A stretch of 51,324 bases of DNA, taken from NCBI RefSeq assembly GCF_900143255.1, contig NZ_FRDI01000005.1, positions 1 through 51,324 on the forward strand, in the 5' to 3' direction. A program made the translations under genes and the position numbers. A model generated the notes under the pieces. That model had not been told where the DNA came from and did not search any database. It worked only from the letters and a program-made list of their open reading frames with translations. The stretch comes from Desulfovibrio litoralis DSM 11393. GTDB lineage: Bacteria > Desulfobacterota > Desulfovibrionia > Desulfovibrionales > Desulfovibrionaceae. Shown here in pieces: positions 8,562-18,376 of this stretch. Positions within the stretch are counted from its first letter, which is position 1. Each line of letters opens with the position of its first letter.

Positions 8562-11500
8562 ATGAATTTTACTCTTGCATATTTTAGCACAATACCTTCC
8601 CGTATCATGGCCATGTTTTCCACATCGGCTGACCAAGGCGATGTCGCACTAAGTGAACCACCGTTCCGTTTGGAACTGCTGAATGCCGAACAACAAGCAC
8701 AGCACAGCAAAACCCTTGCCGCCACACACATACTAAAGCCTGGGCGTTCTCGTAGCCGTCTTCTTGCTCGACTTGATGAAAACGAACGCGTGCTTTTTGA
8801 CGTTCATGCTCTGCTGGTTACAGATATTGATGCTGGGCAGCGCATTACGCCTGCCGGGGAATGGTTACTTGATAATTTTTATGTGATTGAAGAACAAATT
8901 CGCACAGCCAGACGGCACTTGCCCAAAGGGTATAGTCAGGAATTGCCACATCTTTTAAACACATTTTCGGCTGGTCTTCCTCGTGTTTACGCAATTAGCC
9001 TTGCGGCTATATCACATGGTGATGGTCGTATGGACCCAGACAGCCTGCGGAATATGGTGGCCGCATACCAGTCGGTAACTATACTGAACCTGGGTGAACT
9101 TTGGGCGATTCCCATTATGTTGCGATTATCATTGGTTGATAAACTGCGGAAAGTGGCCAGTAGAATAGCCGAAAGCAGGCTGGAACGTATCAGTGCCAAT
9201 GCATGGGCTGATCAAATGATAACAGTAGCCGATAAAAAACCGAAGAACCTCATTCTTTCCATTGCCGATATGGCTCGTTCCACTCCTTCGCTTTCAAGTT
9301 CGTTTGTTGCTGAACTTGTACGCCGTTTACGTGGGCTTGGACCAGCCCTTGCTCTTCCGCTAACCTGGGTTGAACAGCGCCTTGCGGAAAAAGGGCTTAC
9401 TACTGAACAACTGGTGCGTCAGGAAAACCAAAACCAGTCTGCCAACCAGGTTTCCATGAGTAATTGCATAGGTAGTCTGCGCATTCTGGATTCCATGAAT
9501 TGGCAGGATTTTGTTGAAACCCTGAGCTATGTTGAACAAACTCTGAAGGAAGACCCAGACGGTGCTTACGGCGATATGGATTTTGCCACCCGTGACCATT
9601 ACCGCCATGTGCTGGAAAAATTGGCGAAAACAAGCCCTTATTCTGAAAACGATATTGCCCGTAAGGCAATTGATCTGGCTCAGGCAGCCGCAATGCGTCA
9701 GAACAGTTTGCACGTGCCTGTGCGGGAATGTGATAAACGCACCTGGCATGTGGGCTATTATATTATTGGTGAAGGTTTGCCTCTGCTGGAGCAAAGTGCA
9801 GAGGTTGCTTTGCCGTTTGGCACTCATTTTCTGCGATCTTGCCAATCCTTCCCTTTGCTGTTGTATAGTGGGGGACTTTTATTACTTACCAGTCTTGTGG
9901 CGGCAGGTTTTGTTGCCCTAGCCGCACGCGAAGGCGTAAATGGGTGGCAGCTGTATGCCATTGGGCTGTTTTCTTGGATGGGTGGGGGGCATGTAGCATG
10001 TGCTTTGGTGAACTGGCTAACAGCCATGTTGATTACGCCGTGCCCCTTGCCGCGTCTTGATTTTTCGCAAGGAATACCAGAAAAAATGCGAACTCTTGTG
10101 GTTGTTCCTACCATGTTGGTGAGTGCCCAAAATGTGGAAGATTTGGTAACGAACCTAGAAGTTCACTTTCTAGCCAACCGCGATAAGCATCTGCATTTTG
10201 CTTTGCTCACGGATTTTGCCGATGCACTCACCGAAAACACCCCGACAGACGCACCCTTGCTAGAAGCCGCTCAAACCAAGATTGAGATCTTGAATCGCAA
10301 ATATAATGGGGAATATGGTGATTCGTTTTTCCTTTTTCAGCGCCCGCGTCTTTGGAATCCCCAGGAATCATTGTGGATGGGATACGAGAGAAAACGCGGG
10401 AAGTTAGCCGATTTAAACAGATTTTTACTTAGCGGAAAGCGGGATAATTTTTCCCATATCACAGGCGACACAGCGGTACTTTCTGGGGTAAAGTATGTCA
10501 TCACCCTTGATACTGACACCCAATTAGCTCGTGATTCGGCACGGAAGTTTATAGGTGCCATGGCACACCCGCTGAATCTGCCTTGCTACGACCAAAGTCT
10601 GAAACGTGTTGTGGCGGGATATGGTATTCTCCAGCCCAGGGTAACAGCCAGCCTACCGGGTAGCACCCGTTCACGTTATGCACAACTGTGTTCAAACGAA
10701 ACAGGAATCGACCCCTATACTAGGGCATCGTCGGACACCTACCAAGACCTATTCGCAGAAGGTTCGTTTATTGGCAAGGGTATTTACGACGTTACCATTT
10801 TTGAACAGGCCTTGGGTGGGCGTTTGCCAGCCAACAGAATTTTGAGTCATGACCTTTTGGAAGGGTGCTACGCCCGGTCTGGGCTGCTTAGTGATGTGCA
10901 ACTGTATGAAGCATATCCCGCTCGGTACAGCATGGATGTAAGTAGGCGGTATCGCTGGATTCGTGGAGACTGGCAGATAGCCAGTTGGATCTTGCCAATG
11001 GTGCCAGCTCCTGCTGGGCAACTATGCCAAAACCCGCTATCTGCTTTATCCCGCTGGAAAATTCTTGATAACCTACGTCGTAGCTTAACAGCCCCAGCAT
11101 TGATATGTTTATTGATTATTGGTTGGAGCGTGTCTTCCTCACCCCTGTTATGGTCTATGGCGGTGGTGGCCCTTATTTTCCTGCCCTTTGTGTTTTCTTC
11201 TTCCCTGAGCCTGTTCCATAAATCGGCAGACATGAGTTTGCGCCAGCACATAAGCACCACAGTGCATCTGGTGGGACGACATTGTATTCAGGCGTTGATT
11301 TCCCTTATTTGTTTGCCACATGAAGCCATTTACAGTATGGAGGCCATAAGTCGCACTGCATGGCGTGTGCTTGTTTCCCATAAGCATTTGTTAGAGTGGA
11401 ACCATTCCGCTGTGGCCAACCGCCACGACGACACTAGCCTGCGTGGTGCTTTCAGGTTTATGTGGATTGGCCCAGTGATTGCAATAGTCGGAGCACTACT

Positions 11501-14500
11501 TCTGTTTTTTGTAAACCCGGGTGGGGTGCTCTCCGTGCTTGCCGTTTTGCCATTATTGGTGCTTTGGCTTGTTTCCCCTGCCGTTATGTGGTGGGTAAGC
11601 TTGCCATTGTTGCCACAACAGGAAGGATTGACAGCGGAGCAACTCGTTTTTCTTCGAAAACTTGCCAGAAAAACCTGGCGTTTTTTTGAAACATTTGTTG
11701 GTTCGGCAGATAATTGGCTGCCTCCAGATAACTATCAAGAACAGCCTGTTGCCAGAATAGCCCATCGTACCTCGCCAACCAACATGGGGCTTGCACTTTT
11801 GGCCAACCTTTGTGCTTACGACTTTGGGACGCTCACGGTAGGTGAGCTTGTGGAACGTACAGAAAAAGCACTTCAAACAATGAACCGCCTGGAACGGTTT
11901 CGCGGACATTTTTATAACTGGTATGACACTCAATCTCTTTTGCCCTTAACCCCTTTATATGTTTCTTCGGTGGATAGTGGCAACCTTGCTGGGCACCTTT
12001 TAACCTTGCATTCTGGTTTGGCGGAAATTCCCGACCGATCTATTTTTGAAGGTCAAATATTCACAAACCTTTGTGATACTCTGGACATTGCCCATGATTG
12101 TCTCACTTCTGAAATGCACGAACCGACACTTCAGATAGATACAAAACTTTCTGCATTCGTTATGTTACGGCATCAGATGAGCACAATTGTGCAAGACCCA
12201 CCTTCCACACTGAGTGCCACACAGCTTGCCCTTAGCCAACTTGGCACCCTTGTGGCAGAAGTTCTTTCTTTACAGGTGGAATTAGGTGAGAGTTCGAATG
12301 ATGAGTTCTTCTGGTGGGTGCTAGCTTTTGAACGGCAATGTCGCAACGCCCAAGATGAGCTTGGATTGCTTTGCCCGTGGGTTCATTTACCTATAGCACA
12401 GCGTTTTGTTGATATTTTCCCAGAACTTGATAGGCTGCTTACCTTGCGTGAATTGGTAGAACTTGAAGTCAAACTGGCCCCAAGGTTTGCGGAATGGCAT
12501 ACCACGCTAGGGGAAAATGCCAATGCGGCAATTGCACTGCAAGGGTTAATAAACACAGGCAGTATGCAAGCCAATGACAGGCTAGTACGGTTAGCCAATG
12601 TATGCCAGCAATGCGTGTCGTTCAGCCAAATGGACTATGATTTTTTGTATAGTGTTGAACGCCGCCTTTTGAGTATTGGCTACAATGTCAATGAACTCAG
12701 GCAGGATGCCGGATTCTATGACCTGTTGGCCTCCGAAGCCAGACTCACTAACTTTGTGGCCATTGCCCAAGGAATGTTGCCACAGGAAAGCTGGTTTGCC
12801 TTAGGGCGTCTCCTTACCAACTCTTCCGGTGAGCCTATTCTGCTTTCCTGGAGCGGGTCTATGTTTGAATACTTGATGCCTCTTCTTGTTATGCCTGGAT
12901 TTCAGAACACGCTTTTAAATGAAACATGCAAGGTGGCTGTTTCTCAGCAAATTGCCTACGGTAAGCTGCAAGGCGTACCATGGGGAATTTCTGAATGCGG
13001 TTACAACGCTTTTGATGCCTCTTTGAATTACCAGTATCGGGCATTTGGTGTTCCTGGCCTTGGTTTAAAGCGTGGCTTGGCCGCAGAATTGGTTGTTGCT
13101 CCCTATGCTTCAGCCCTAGCATTGTTGGTAGCCCCTAGCGAGGCCTGCATGAATTTACAACGCTTAGCAGCGGAAAATTTTGAAGGACAGTTTGGCATGT
13201 ATGAAGCCATAGATTACACGCCTTCACGTGTGCCACGGGGTCAAACATTTAGTGTAGTCCGTTCTTTTATGGCTCACCATCAGGGCATGAGCCTGCTGGC
13301 CTTTGGCCACCTGTTGCTGGGTGCCCCTATGCTCAAACGCTTTACCGCAGAACCATTATTCCAGGCAACAATGCTGCTACTACAAGAACGGGTGCCGGAG
13401 GTTTCCAACTCTTACGCTCACACTAGCACGCACCCCGAACGTATACGGGTTTCCGGCCCACAGGCAACGCCTTTGCGTATTTTTGAAACCCCTGATACTC
13501 CGCATCCTGAAGTGCAGTTGCTTTCCAACGGAAGTTACCATGTTATGCTCACTCAGGCTGGGGGTGGGTATAGTCGTTGGCGGGATATGGCGGTAACTCG
13601 TTGGTGCGAAGACAGCACCCGTGATAATTGGGGTACGTTTTGTTATATCAAGGATTTGGAAAGTGGTGAGTTTTGGTCTACCGCTTACCAGCCGTTGTGC
13701 AAAACTTCCACCAAGTTTCAGGCCATATTCTCAGAAGGGCGGGTAGAATTTAATCGTATGGATTGTGATTATGACACCCATATGGAAGTTGTTGTTTCTT
13801 CGGAAGACGATATAGAATTAAGGCGAATTCGCATTACCAACCGTTCTTCGCATTCTCGCAGCATAGAGGTGACAAGCTTTGCGGAGGTTGTTTTGTCCCT
13901 GCCCCTGGCAGATGAGTTACACCCCGCATTCAGCAAGCTTTTTGTGCAAACCCAAATAGTGCCAGAACAACAAGCTATTTTGTGTGCCCGTCGCCCAAGG
14001 TCGGCAAACGAAAAAACACCATGGATGTTGCACACAATGGCTGTGCATGGTGTTGAAGCCGACGCAATGAGTTATGAAACGGATAGACAGGAGTTTATTG
14101 GGCGGGGGCGTAGTACGGCAAACCCGCAGGCCATGGACCCCACATACCAAGGTGCACCTTCGCAGACGGGTATTGGTTCCGCTCTATCCGGCCGCGAAGG
14201 TTCTGTGCTTGACCCCATTGTTGCCATCCGTGCCCGTGTAACGTTGAATGCGGAACAATCTGTTACCATAGATATAATTACCGGTATTGGTGAAACTCGT
14301 GAAAAGGCGGTGAACCTTATTAATACCTACCGCGACAGGAATATTGCCGACAGGGCATTTGATATGACCTGGACACACGGGCAGGTTCTCCTGCGCCAAT
14401 TGGGGGCATCGGAAGCCGACGCCAATTTGTACAACCGTCTGGCAAGCTCTATCATCTATGCAAACTCCTCACTTCGGGCACCTGAAAGTGTGCTTATCAA

Positions 14501-17411
14501 AAACAGACGGGGGCAATCTGGTCTGTGGGGATATGCCATTTCTGGTGATTTACCCATAGTACTTGTGAAAATTGAAGACCTTGAAAATATCGACCTTGTG
14601 CGTCAACTCCTGCAAGCCCATGAATATTGGCGACTCAAAGGTTTAGCCGTGGACTTGGTGATATGGAATGAAGACCAGGCTGGTTACCGCCAGTTGCTGC
14701 ATGATCAGATTATGGGACTCATTACCGCAGGAAACGGCGAGAATTTGATAGATAGGCCAGGGGGGATTTTCGTGCGAGCTGCGGATAGGATAGTGGACGA
14801 AGACCGTATTCTTTTTCAGACCGTTGCCAGGGTTATACTAAGCGACGCGATGGGTACTTTGTCTGAGCAAATTCAAGGATTTCGATTAAAAACACCCGTT
14901 ATCCCCGCCTTGGCTATTTCTGAACGATATGTTGCAGAACAGCCAGCAACATTGCCAGCAACACTGTCAGCAGTCCGCCCAGACCTGTTGTTTTATAATG
15001 GGTTGGGGGGCTTTACCCCAGATGGACGGGAATATGTCATAACCACATCTGTGGGTTCAAAAAACGCACCGGGGCAGTTGCCCCCAGCACCTTGGGTGAA
15101 TGTGCTGGCCAATCCGCATTTTGGGACAGTTGTTTCGGAAAGTGGTCCAGCCTACACATGGAGTGAAAACGCCCACGAATTTCGCCTGACGCCATGGGGC
15201 AACGATTCTGTAACTGATGGGCGAGGAGAAGCCTTTTACCTGCGTGATGAAAACAGTGGGCACTATTGGTCGCCTACGCCCGCACCATGCCCTGGAACCA
15301 GCCCCTATGTGACCAGACACGGTTTTGGTTACAGTGTTTTTGAACATACGGAGGACGGCATTTATTCTGAACTGCGTATTTATGTGGCCCTTGATGGGGC
15401 GGTGAAGTTTTCTTCATTGAAAATACGCAACGCTTCAGGGCGTTCCCGCAATCTTTCTGCCACTGGCTATGTGGAATGGGTGCTTGGTGATTTGCGTGCA
15501 CGTTCTTGCATGCATGTAGTTACAGAAATAGACCCAGATTCACGTTCGATATTGGCTCACAATCCGTATAATACGGAATTTCCTCACCGCACGGCGTTTT
15601 TTGGGGTGGATTCTCCCATAACAAGTGTTTCCGGCGATCGGACGGAATTTATTGGACGTAACGGCAGTTTGAGCACTCCGATTGCCATGTCTCGCACAAA
15701 GCTTTCTGGTAGAGTGGGAGCCGCAATGGATCCCTGTGCCGCCATTCAGGTTGTGTTTACGCTGGGAAAAGGTGAGGAAAAAGAGATTATTTTCAAACTG
15801 GGTGTGGGGAAAAACCTAGACGATGCCAGAGCGTTGCTTCACCGATACGCTGGGGCAGAAGCAGCACGCACTGCCCAGGACAAAGTATGGCAACACTGGG
15901 CGTATACTTTGGGGGCTATTCATGTGGAAACGCCAGACGAGTCCTTCAACCTGATGGCCAATGGCTGGCTGGTTTACCAAACCCTGGCATGCCGTTTTTG
16001 GGGACGCAGTGCAACCTATCAATCTGGTGGGGCTATTGGCTTTCGTGACCAATTGCAGGATGCGATGGCACTTATCCATGCTAGACCTGATATTGTGCGG
16101 GAACACCTGCTCCTTTGTGCAGCCCATCAATTTCCCAAGGGCGACGTGCAGCACTGGTGGCACCCGCCCTTAGACCGAGGGGTGCGTACCCATTGTTCTG
16201 ACGACTACCTTTGGTTGCCGTTGGCTGTCTGTCGCTATATCTTGACCACTGGAGACACCGGGGTGTTAGATGAACCCGTCTACTTTATCGATGGGCGTCC
16301 TTTGAAGGCGGATGAAGAATCATACTATGACCTGCCTGGACGCTCCGAACAATCCGCCAGCCTATATGAACATTGTACCAGAGCCATAAATAACGGACTT
16401 AGCTTTGGGGTGCACGGTTTACCTCTTATGGGCTCTGGAGACTGGAACGACGGCATGGACCTTGTGGGTAGGAATGGTCAGGGCGAAAGTGTGTGGTTGG
16501 CTTTTTTCCTACATACGGTACTTACTGCCTTTAGTAGCGTTGCCGCCAAGCGTGGCGATATGGATTTTGCAGCACTTTGTCTGGAAGAAGCCGCCACGTT
16601 GCGACGCAATATCTCTTTACATGCTTGGGATGGCGAGTGGGGTGGATATTGGTACCGCCGTGCCTATTTTGACGATGGTTCACCGCTTGGTTCGATCCTG
16701 AATCCGGAATGTCGCATAGATTCTATCGCACAAAGCTGGTCTGTACTTTCTGGGGCAGGGGATAGAGAACGGTCACTCAAGGCCATGGATTCACTGGATA
16801 AGCACCTTGTTGACCGAAAGCACAAGCTTGTGCAGCTTTTTGAGCCACCTTTTGATTCCTCGGCCATGAACCCTGGTTATATTAAGGGCTACGCCCCCGG
16901 CGTAAGGGAAAACGGCGGGCAATATACCCATGCTGCCGTATGGGCGGCCATGGCCTTTGCTCAATTAGGCGATGCTGAACGGGCATGGGAAGTGTTGAAC
17001 ATAATCAATCCGATTAACCACGGCAGAACGCCTGAAGAAGTGGCGGTGTATAAAGTGGAGCCTTATGTCATGGCTGCGGACGTGTATGCTGCACCGTTGC
17101 ACGTTGGGCGTGGCGGATGGACATGGTACACAGGGGCAGCCGCCTGGACATATCGCTTGATGACAGAATCGTTGTTGGGGCTTACGCGTGAGGGCGACCA
17201 GTTGCACTGCAACCCTTGCCTGCCGACCAACTGGAATGGTTTTACCACACATTACAGGTATCAGGCAACAATGTATCATATTACAGTGGTACAACGACCT
17301 GAAAAGATAGGCACCGTGCATGTAACGGTGGACGGAGTATTACAGGAAATTCCAACAATCACAATGGTGAATGACAAGCAGGAACATACGGTTGAGGTGG
17401 TTCTTTCATAA
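8562..17411 (+). CDS. ndvB: Cyclic beta-1,2-glucan synthase (NdvB/ChvB/Cgs family)
   Basis: This 2949-aa inner-membrane enzyme is predicted to build cyclic beta-1,2-glucan from UDP-glucose for the periplasm; Brucella and Rhizobium relatives are about as long. Order of parts: NdvB-type N-terminal region; membrane helices near 430-490, 846-885 and 966-1016; GT84 transferase with the DxD-like LDTDTQ (D650, D652) and the RRYRWIRGDWQ motif near 795-805; glucoamylase-like domain with GISECGYNAFD near 1474; C-terminal GH94-type phosphorylase region with GDVQHWWHPP near 2526 and GSGDWNDGMD near 2624, which sets ring size in characterised enzymes. A perfect AAGGAGGT lies seven bases before the ATG. 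Composition is clearly richer in G+C than its neighbours. No NdvA exporter gene is adjacent. The reading frame is intact, which argues for function. Confidence 0.93.
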   Translation: MNFTLAYFSTIPSRIMAMFSTSADQGDVALSEPPFRLELLNAEQQAQHSKTLAATHILKPGRSRSRLLARLDENERVLFDVHALLVTDIDAGQRITPAGEWLLDNFYVIEEQIRTARRHLPKGYSQELPHLLNTFSAGLPRVYAISLAAISHGDGRMDPDSLRNMVAAYQSVTILNLGELWAIPIMLRLSLVDKLRKVASRIAESRLERISANAWADQMITVADKKPKNLILSIADMARSTPSLSSSFVAELVRRLRGLGPALALPLTWVEQRLAEKGLTTEQLVRQENQNQSANQVSMSNCIGSLRILDSMNWQDFVETLSYVEQTLKEDPDGAYGDMDFATRDHYRHVLEKLAKTSPYSENDIARKAIDLAQAAAMRQNSLHVPVRECDKRTWHVGYYIIGEGLPLLEQSAEVALPFGTHFLRSCQSFPLLLYSGGLLLLTSLVAAGFVALAAREGVNGWQLYAIGLFSWMGGGHVACALVNWLTAMLITPCPLPRLDFSQGIPEKMRTLVVVPTMLVSAQNVEDLVTNLEVHFLANRDKHLHFALLTDFADALTENTPTDAPLLEAAQTKIEILNRKYNGEYGDSFFLFQRPRLWNPQESLWMGYERKRGKLADLNRFLLSGKRDNFSHITGDTAVLSGVKYVITLDTDTQLARDSARKFIGAMAHPLNLPCYDQSLKRVVAGYGILQPRVTASLPGSTRSRYAQLCSNETGIDPYTRASSDTYQDLFAEGSFIGKGIYDVTIFEQALGGRLPANRILSHDLLEGCYARSGLLSDVQLYEAYPARYSMDVSRRYRWIRGDWQIASWILPMVPAPAGQLCQNPLSALSRWKILDNLRRSLTAPALICLLIIGWSVSSSPLLWSMAVVALIFLPFVFSSSLSLFHKSADMSLRQHISTTVHLVGRHCIQALISLICLPHEAIYSMEAISRTAWRVLVSHKHLLEWNHSAVANRHDDTSLRGAFRFMWIGPVIAIVGALLLFFVNPGGVLSVLAVLPLLVLWLVSPAVMWWVSLPLLPQQEGLTAEQLVFLRKLARKTWRFFETFVGSADNWLPPDNYQEQPVARIAHRTSPTNMGLALLANLCAYDFGTLTVGELVERTEKALQTMNRLERFRGHFYNWYDTQSLLPLTPLYVSSVDSGNLAGHLLTLHSGLAEIPDRSIFEGQIFTNLCDTLDIAHDCLTSEMHEPTLQIDTKLSAFVMLRHQMSTIVQDPPSTLSATQLALSQLGTLVAEVLSLQVELGESSNDEFFWWVLAFERQCRNAQDELGLLCPWVHLPIAQRFVDIFPELDRLLTLRELVELEVKLAPRFAEWHTTLGENANAAIALQGLINTGSMQANDRLVRLANVCQQCVSFSQMDYDFLYSVERRLLSIGYNVNELRQDAGFYDLLASEARLTNFVAIAQGMLPQESWFALGRLLTNSSGEPILLSWSGSMFEYLMPLLVMPGFQNTLLNETCKVAVSQQIAYGKLQGVPWGISECGYNAFDASLNYQYRAFGVPGLGLKRGLAAELVVAPYASALALLVAPSEACMNLQRLAAENFEGQFGMYEAIDYTPSRVPRGQTFSVVRSFMAHHQGMSLLAFGHLLLGAPMLKRFTAEPLFQATMLLLQERVPEVSNSYAHTSTHPERIRVSGPQATPLRIFETPDTPHPEVQLLSNGSYHVMLTQAGGGYSRWRDMAVTRWCEDSTRDNWGTFCYIKDLESGEFWSTAYQPLCKTSTKFQAIFSEGRVEFNRMDCDYDTHMEVVVSSEDDIELRRIRITNRSSHSRSIEVTSFAEVVLSLPLADELHPAFSKLFVQTQIVPEQQAILCARRPRSANEKTPWMLHTMAVHGVEADAMSYETDRQEFIGRGRSTANPQAMDPTYQGAPSQTGIGSALSGREGSVLDPIVAIRARVTLNAEQSVTIDIITGIGETREKAVNLINTYRDRNIADRAFDMTWTHGQVLLRQLGASEADANLYNRLASSIIYANSSLRAPESVLIKNRRGQSGLWGYAISGDLPIVLVKIEDLENIDLVRQLLQAHEYWRLKGLAVDLVIWNEDQAGYRQLLHDQIMGLITAGNGENLIDRPGGIFVRAADRIVDEDRILFQTVARVILSDAMGTLSEQIQGFRLKTPVIPALAISERYVAEQPATLPATLSAVRPDLLFYNGLGGFTPDGREYVITTSVGSKNAPGQLPPAPWVNVLANPHFGTVVSESGPAYTWSENAHEFRLTPWGNDSVTDGRGEAFYLRDENSGHYWSPTPAPCPGTSPYVTRHGFGYSVFEHTEDGIYSELRIYVALDGAVKFSSLKIRNASGRSRNLSATGYVEWVLGDLRARSCMHVVTEIDPDSRSILAHNPYNTEFPHRTAFFGVDSPITSVSGDRTEFIGRNGSLSTPIAMSRTKLSGRVGAAMDPCAAIQVVFTLGKGEEKEIIFKLGVGKNLDDARALLHRYAGAEAARTAQDKVWQHWAYTLGAIHVETPDESFNLMANGWLVYQTLACRFWGRSATYQSGGAIGFRDQLQDAMALIHARPDIVREHLLLCAAHQFPKGDVQHWWHPPLDRGVRTHCSDDYLWLPLAVCRYILTTGDTGVLDEPVYFIDGRPLKADEESYYDLPGRSEQSASLYEHCTRAINNGLSFGVHGLPLMGSGDWNDGMDLVGRNGQGESVWLAFFLHTVLTAFSSVAAKRGDMDFAALCLEEAATLRRNISLHAWDGEWGGYWYRRAYFDDGSPLGSILNPECRIDSIAQSWSVLSGAGDRERSLKAMDSLDKHLVDRKHKLVQLFEPPFDSSAMNPGYIKGYAPGVRENGGQYTHAAVWAAMAFAQLGDAERAWEVLNIINPINHGRTPEEVAVYKVEPYVMAADVYAAPLHVGRGGWTWYTGAAAWTYRLMTESLLGLTREGDQLHCNPCLPTNWNGFTTHYRYQATMYHITVVQRPEKIGTVHVTVDGVLQEIPTITMVNDKQEHTVEVVLS

Positions 17412-17715
17412 AAAATAACTTATTTATTCAGTTTTTGGTATATATGTTGCCGATGCAGTAAAACAACCTGTTGTTATTGAAAATACGATAGTTCAGCCGT
17501 TGTGCCGTTGTTATGATTTCTTATGAAGAGTTTTAACGATTTAATTAGTTGGAAGAATCTTATGGGGTATCGTCAATAACGTACCCCATAAATCTTATGC
17601 AATGATCAAATTTTGTCGTCTTAGCCATTTTGCATAACTCCACCTTCGAGGGGTAGGAGTAGTTAACAAGTAGTATTGATTAAGTTTTGCTGGTAATTGT
17701 TCTGCACCATAGGGC
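17412..17715. other. 304-bp region after the glucan-synthase gene
   Basis: No gene seen. It contains a perfect 10-bp inverted repeat, TTATGGGGTA (17560-17569) and TACCCCATAA (17582-17591), with a 12-nt loop. There is no T run, so it looks more like an operator or RNA hairpin than a terminator. A second imperfect hairpin around CTCCACC..GGTAGGAG lies near 17640-17660. Confidence 0.4.
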
Positions 17716-17943
17716 ATATCCGACTTTATATCAGGAATTATCGCCGTTACTGTCAACACGCCTCATATCCACCTCACAGCTGTCAACGCCCCAGGTTTAA
17801 AGAGTGGAACAGGCGTTGGAGATTTTGGTAGTATTCTTAAACCTATGCTTAACCATTATTTTAGTGTTGATCTTGGATTACAAGCTTATACGGGTGAAAG
17901 AAAAGGTATTGGTGGGAGTTTACAAGTGAGATATGAATTTTTA
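17716..17943 (+). pseudogene. Remnant of an autotransporter C-terminal beta-barrel
   Basis: In one frame this stretch reads as the end of an outer-membrane beta-barrel: GTGVGDFGSILKPMLNHYF, LGLQAYTGERKG, then GIGGSLQVRYEF. A terminal aromatic residue after alternating polar and hydrophobic residues is the outer-membrane insertion signal of autotransporters. In an intact gene the F codon would be followed by TAA; here a run of five T instead of four turns it into TTA. There is no start codon, passenger or rest of the barrel upstream; a stop lies at 17710. The piece sits directly before a strong hairpin that was probably its terminator. It is a broken remnant. Confidence 0.6.
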
Positions 17944-17963
17944 ATTCATAACTTATTAAGCAA

Positions 17964-18015
17964 AAAAATTAAACGTCATAACACAATATCAACTTGGTTA
18001 TGACGTTTAATTTTT
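17964..18015 (+). terminator. Perfect 19-bp hairpin, probable bidirectional terminator
   Basis: Left arm 17964-17982 and right arm 17997-18015 (GTTATGACGTTTAATTTTT) are exact complements around a 14-nt loop. There is an A run on one side and a T run on the other, so it can work in both directions. It lies between the barrel remnant and the dinB-like fragment, as expected for a terminator between convergent genes. Confidence 0.7.
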
Positions 18016-18220
18016 AGATTTTAGAGGTAAGGTTAAAAAACTCAAATTTTAAATAAATATTTTATTGAATACTTTAAACAAAAAACGTTATTTCAATAGT
18101 AAGCCTTTTTCATTATGAAGTTTCTAAGGGTAAGAGCTAGATTTTAATATACACCTTTTATATCTCTTCTCTTAAAAGAGCCTTACAACAGCCAAGGTGA
18201 TAACAAATATGATGAATCAA
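17981..18220 (+). repeat. Copy B of a ~240-bp duplicated block (partner at 20888-21129)
   Basis: From ACACAATATC to GAATCAA this block matches 20888-21129 with scattered substitutions and small indels. It includes noncoding sequence and, on the minus strand, the last codons of a DinB-fold gene. Similarity stops abruptly after GAATCAA in both copies. Confidence 0.8.
18158..18220 (-). pseudogene. 3' fragment of a DinB-fold gene
   Basis: Read on the minus strand this gives HHICYHLGCCKALLREE and then a stop, closely matching RHICYHLGCCDALLREN of the intact gene at 21052-21531. Only the last 20 or so codons remain. Upstream of the fragment the sequence changes to autotransporter-like DNA, so the gene was cut at 18220/18221. 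Confidence 0.7.
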
Positions 18221-18372
18221 ATTATAACAAAGTTAATATAATAGATGGCAGTATCAAGAATGTTTATAATTTACTTATAGTTGAAGGATTATTGGGCTAG
18301 TTGGCGTTGAAACAACTTCAAGCTATAACATTGTAATTATGAAAGGTGGGAGTATTACGAATTATGCTTAAT
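18221..18372 (+). pseudogene. Remnant of an autotransporter passenger domain
   Basis: Two short frames read as passenger-type beta-helix repeats: NKVNIIDGSIKNVYN followed by LLIVEG, then, after a -1 frame change near 18295, SSYNIVIMKGGSITNYA. The N-x-V/I-x-I-x-G-G-S-I pattern is typical of autotransporter passengers in intestinal and symbiotic bacteria. Stops and the frame change show it is decayed. It abuts the dinB fragment. Confidence 0.45.
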
Positions 18373-18376
18373 CATC

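Noticed and set aside
9360-9845. Several minus-strand frames of 100-160 codons inside the glucan-synthase gene
   Set aside because: They arise from the higher G+C content and lie opposite conserved coding sequence; none has a ribosome site or recognisable domain.
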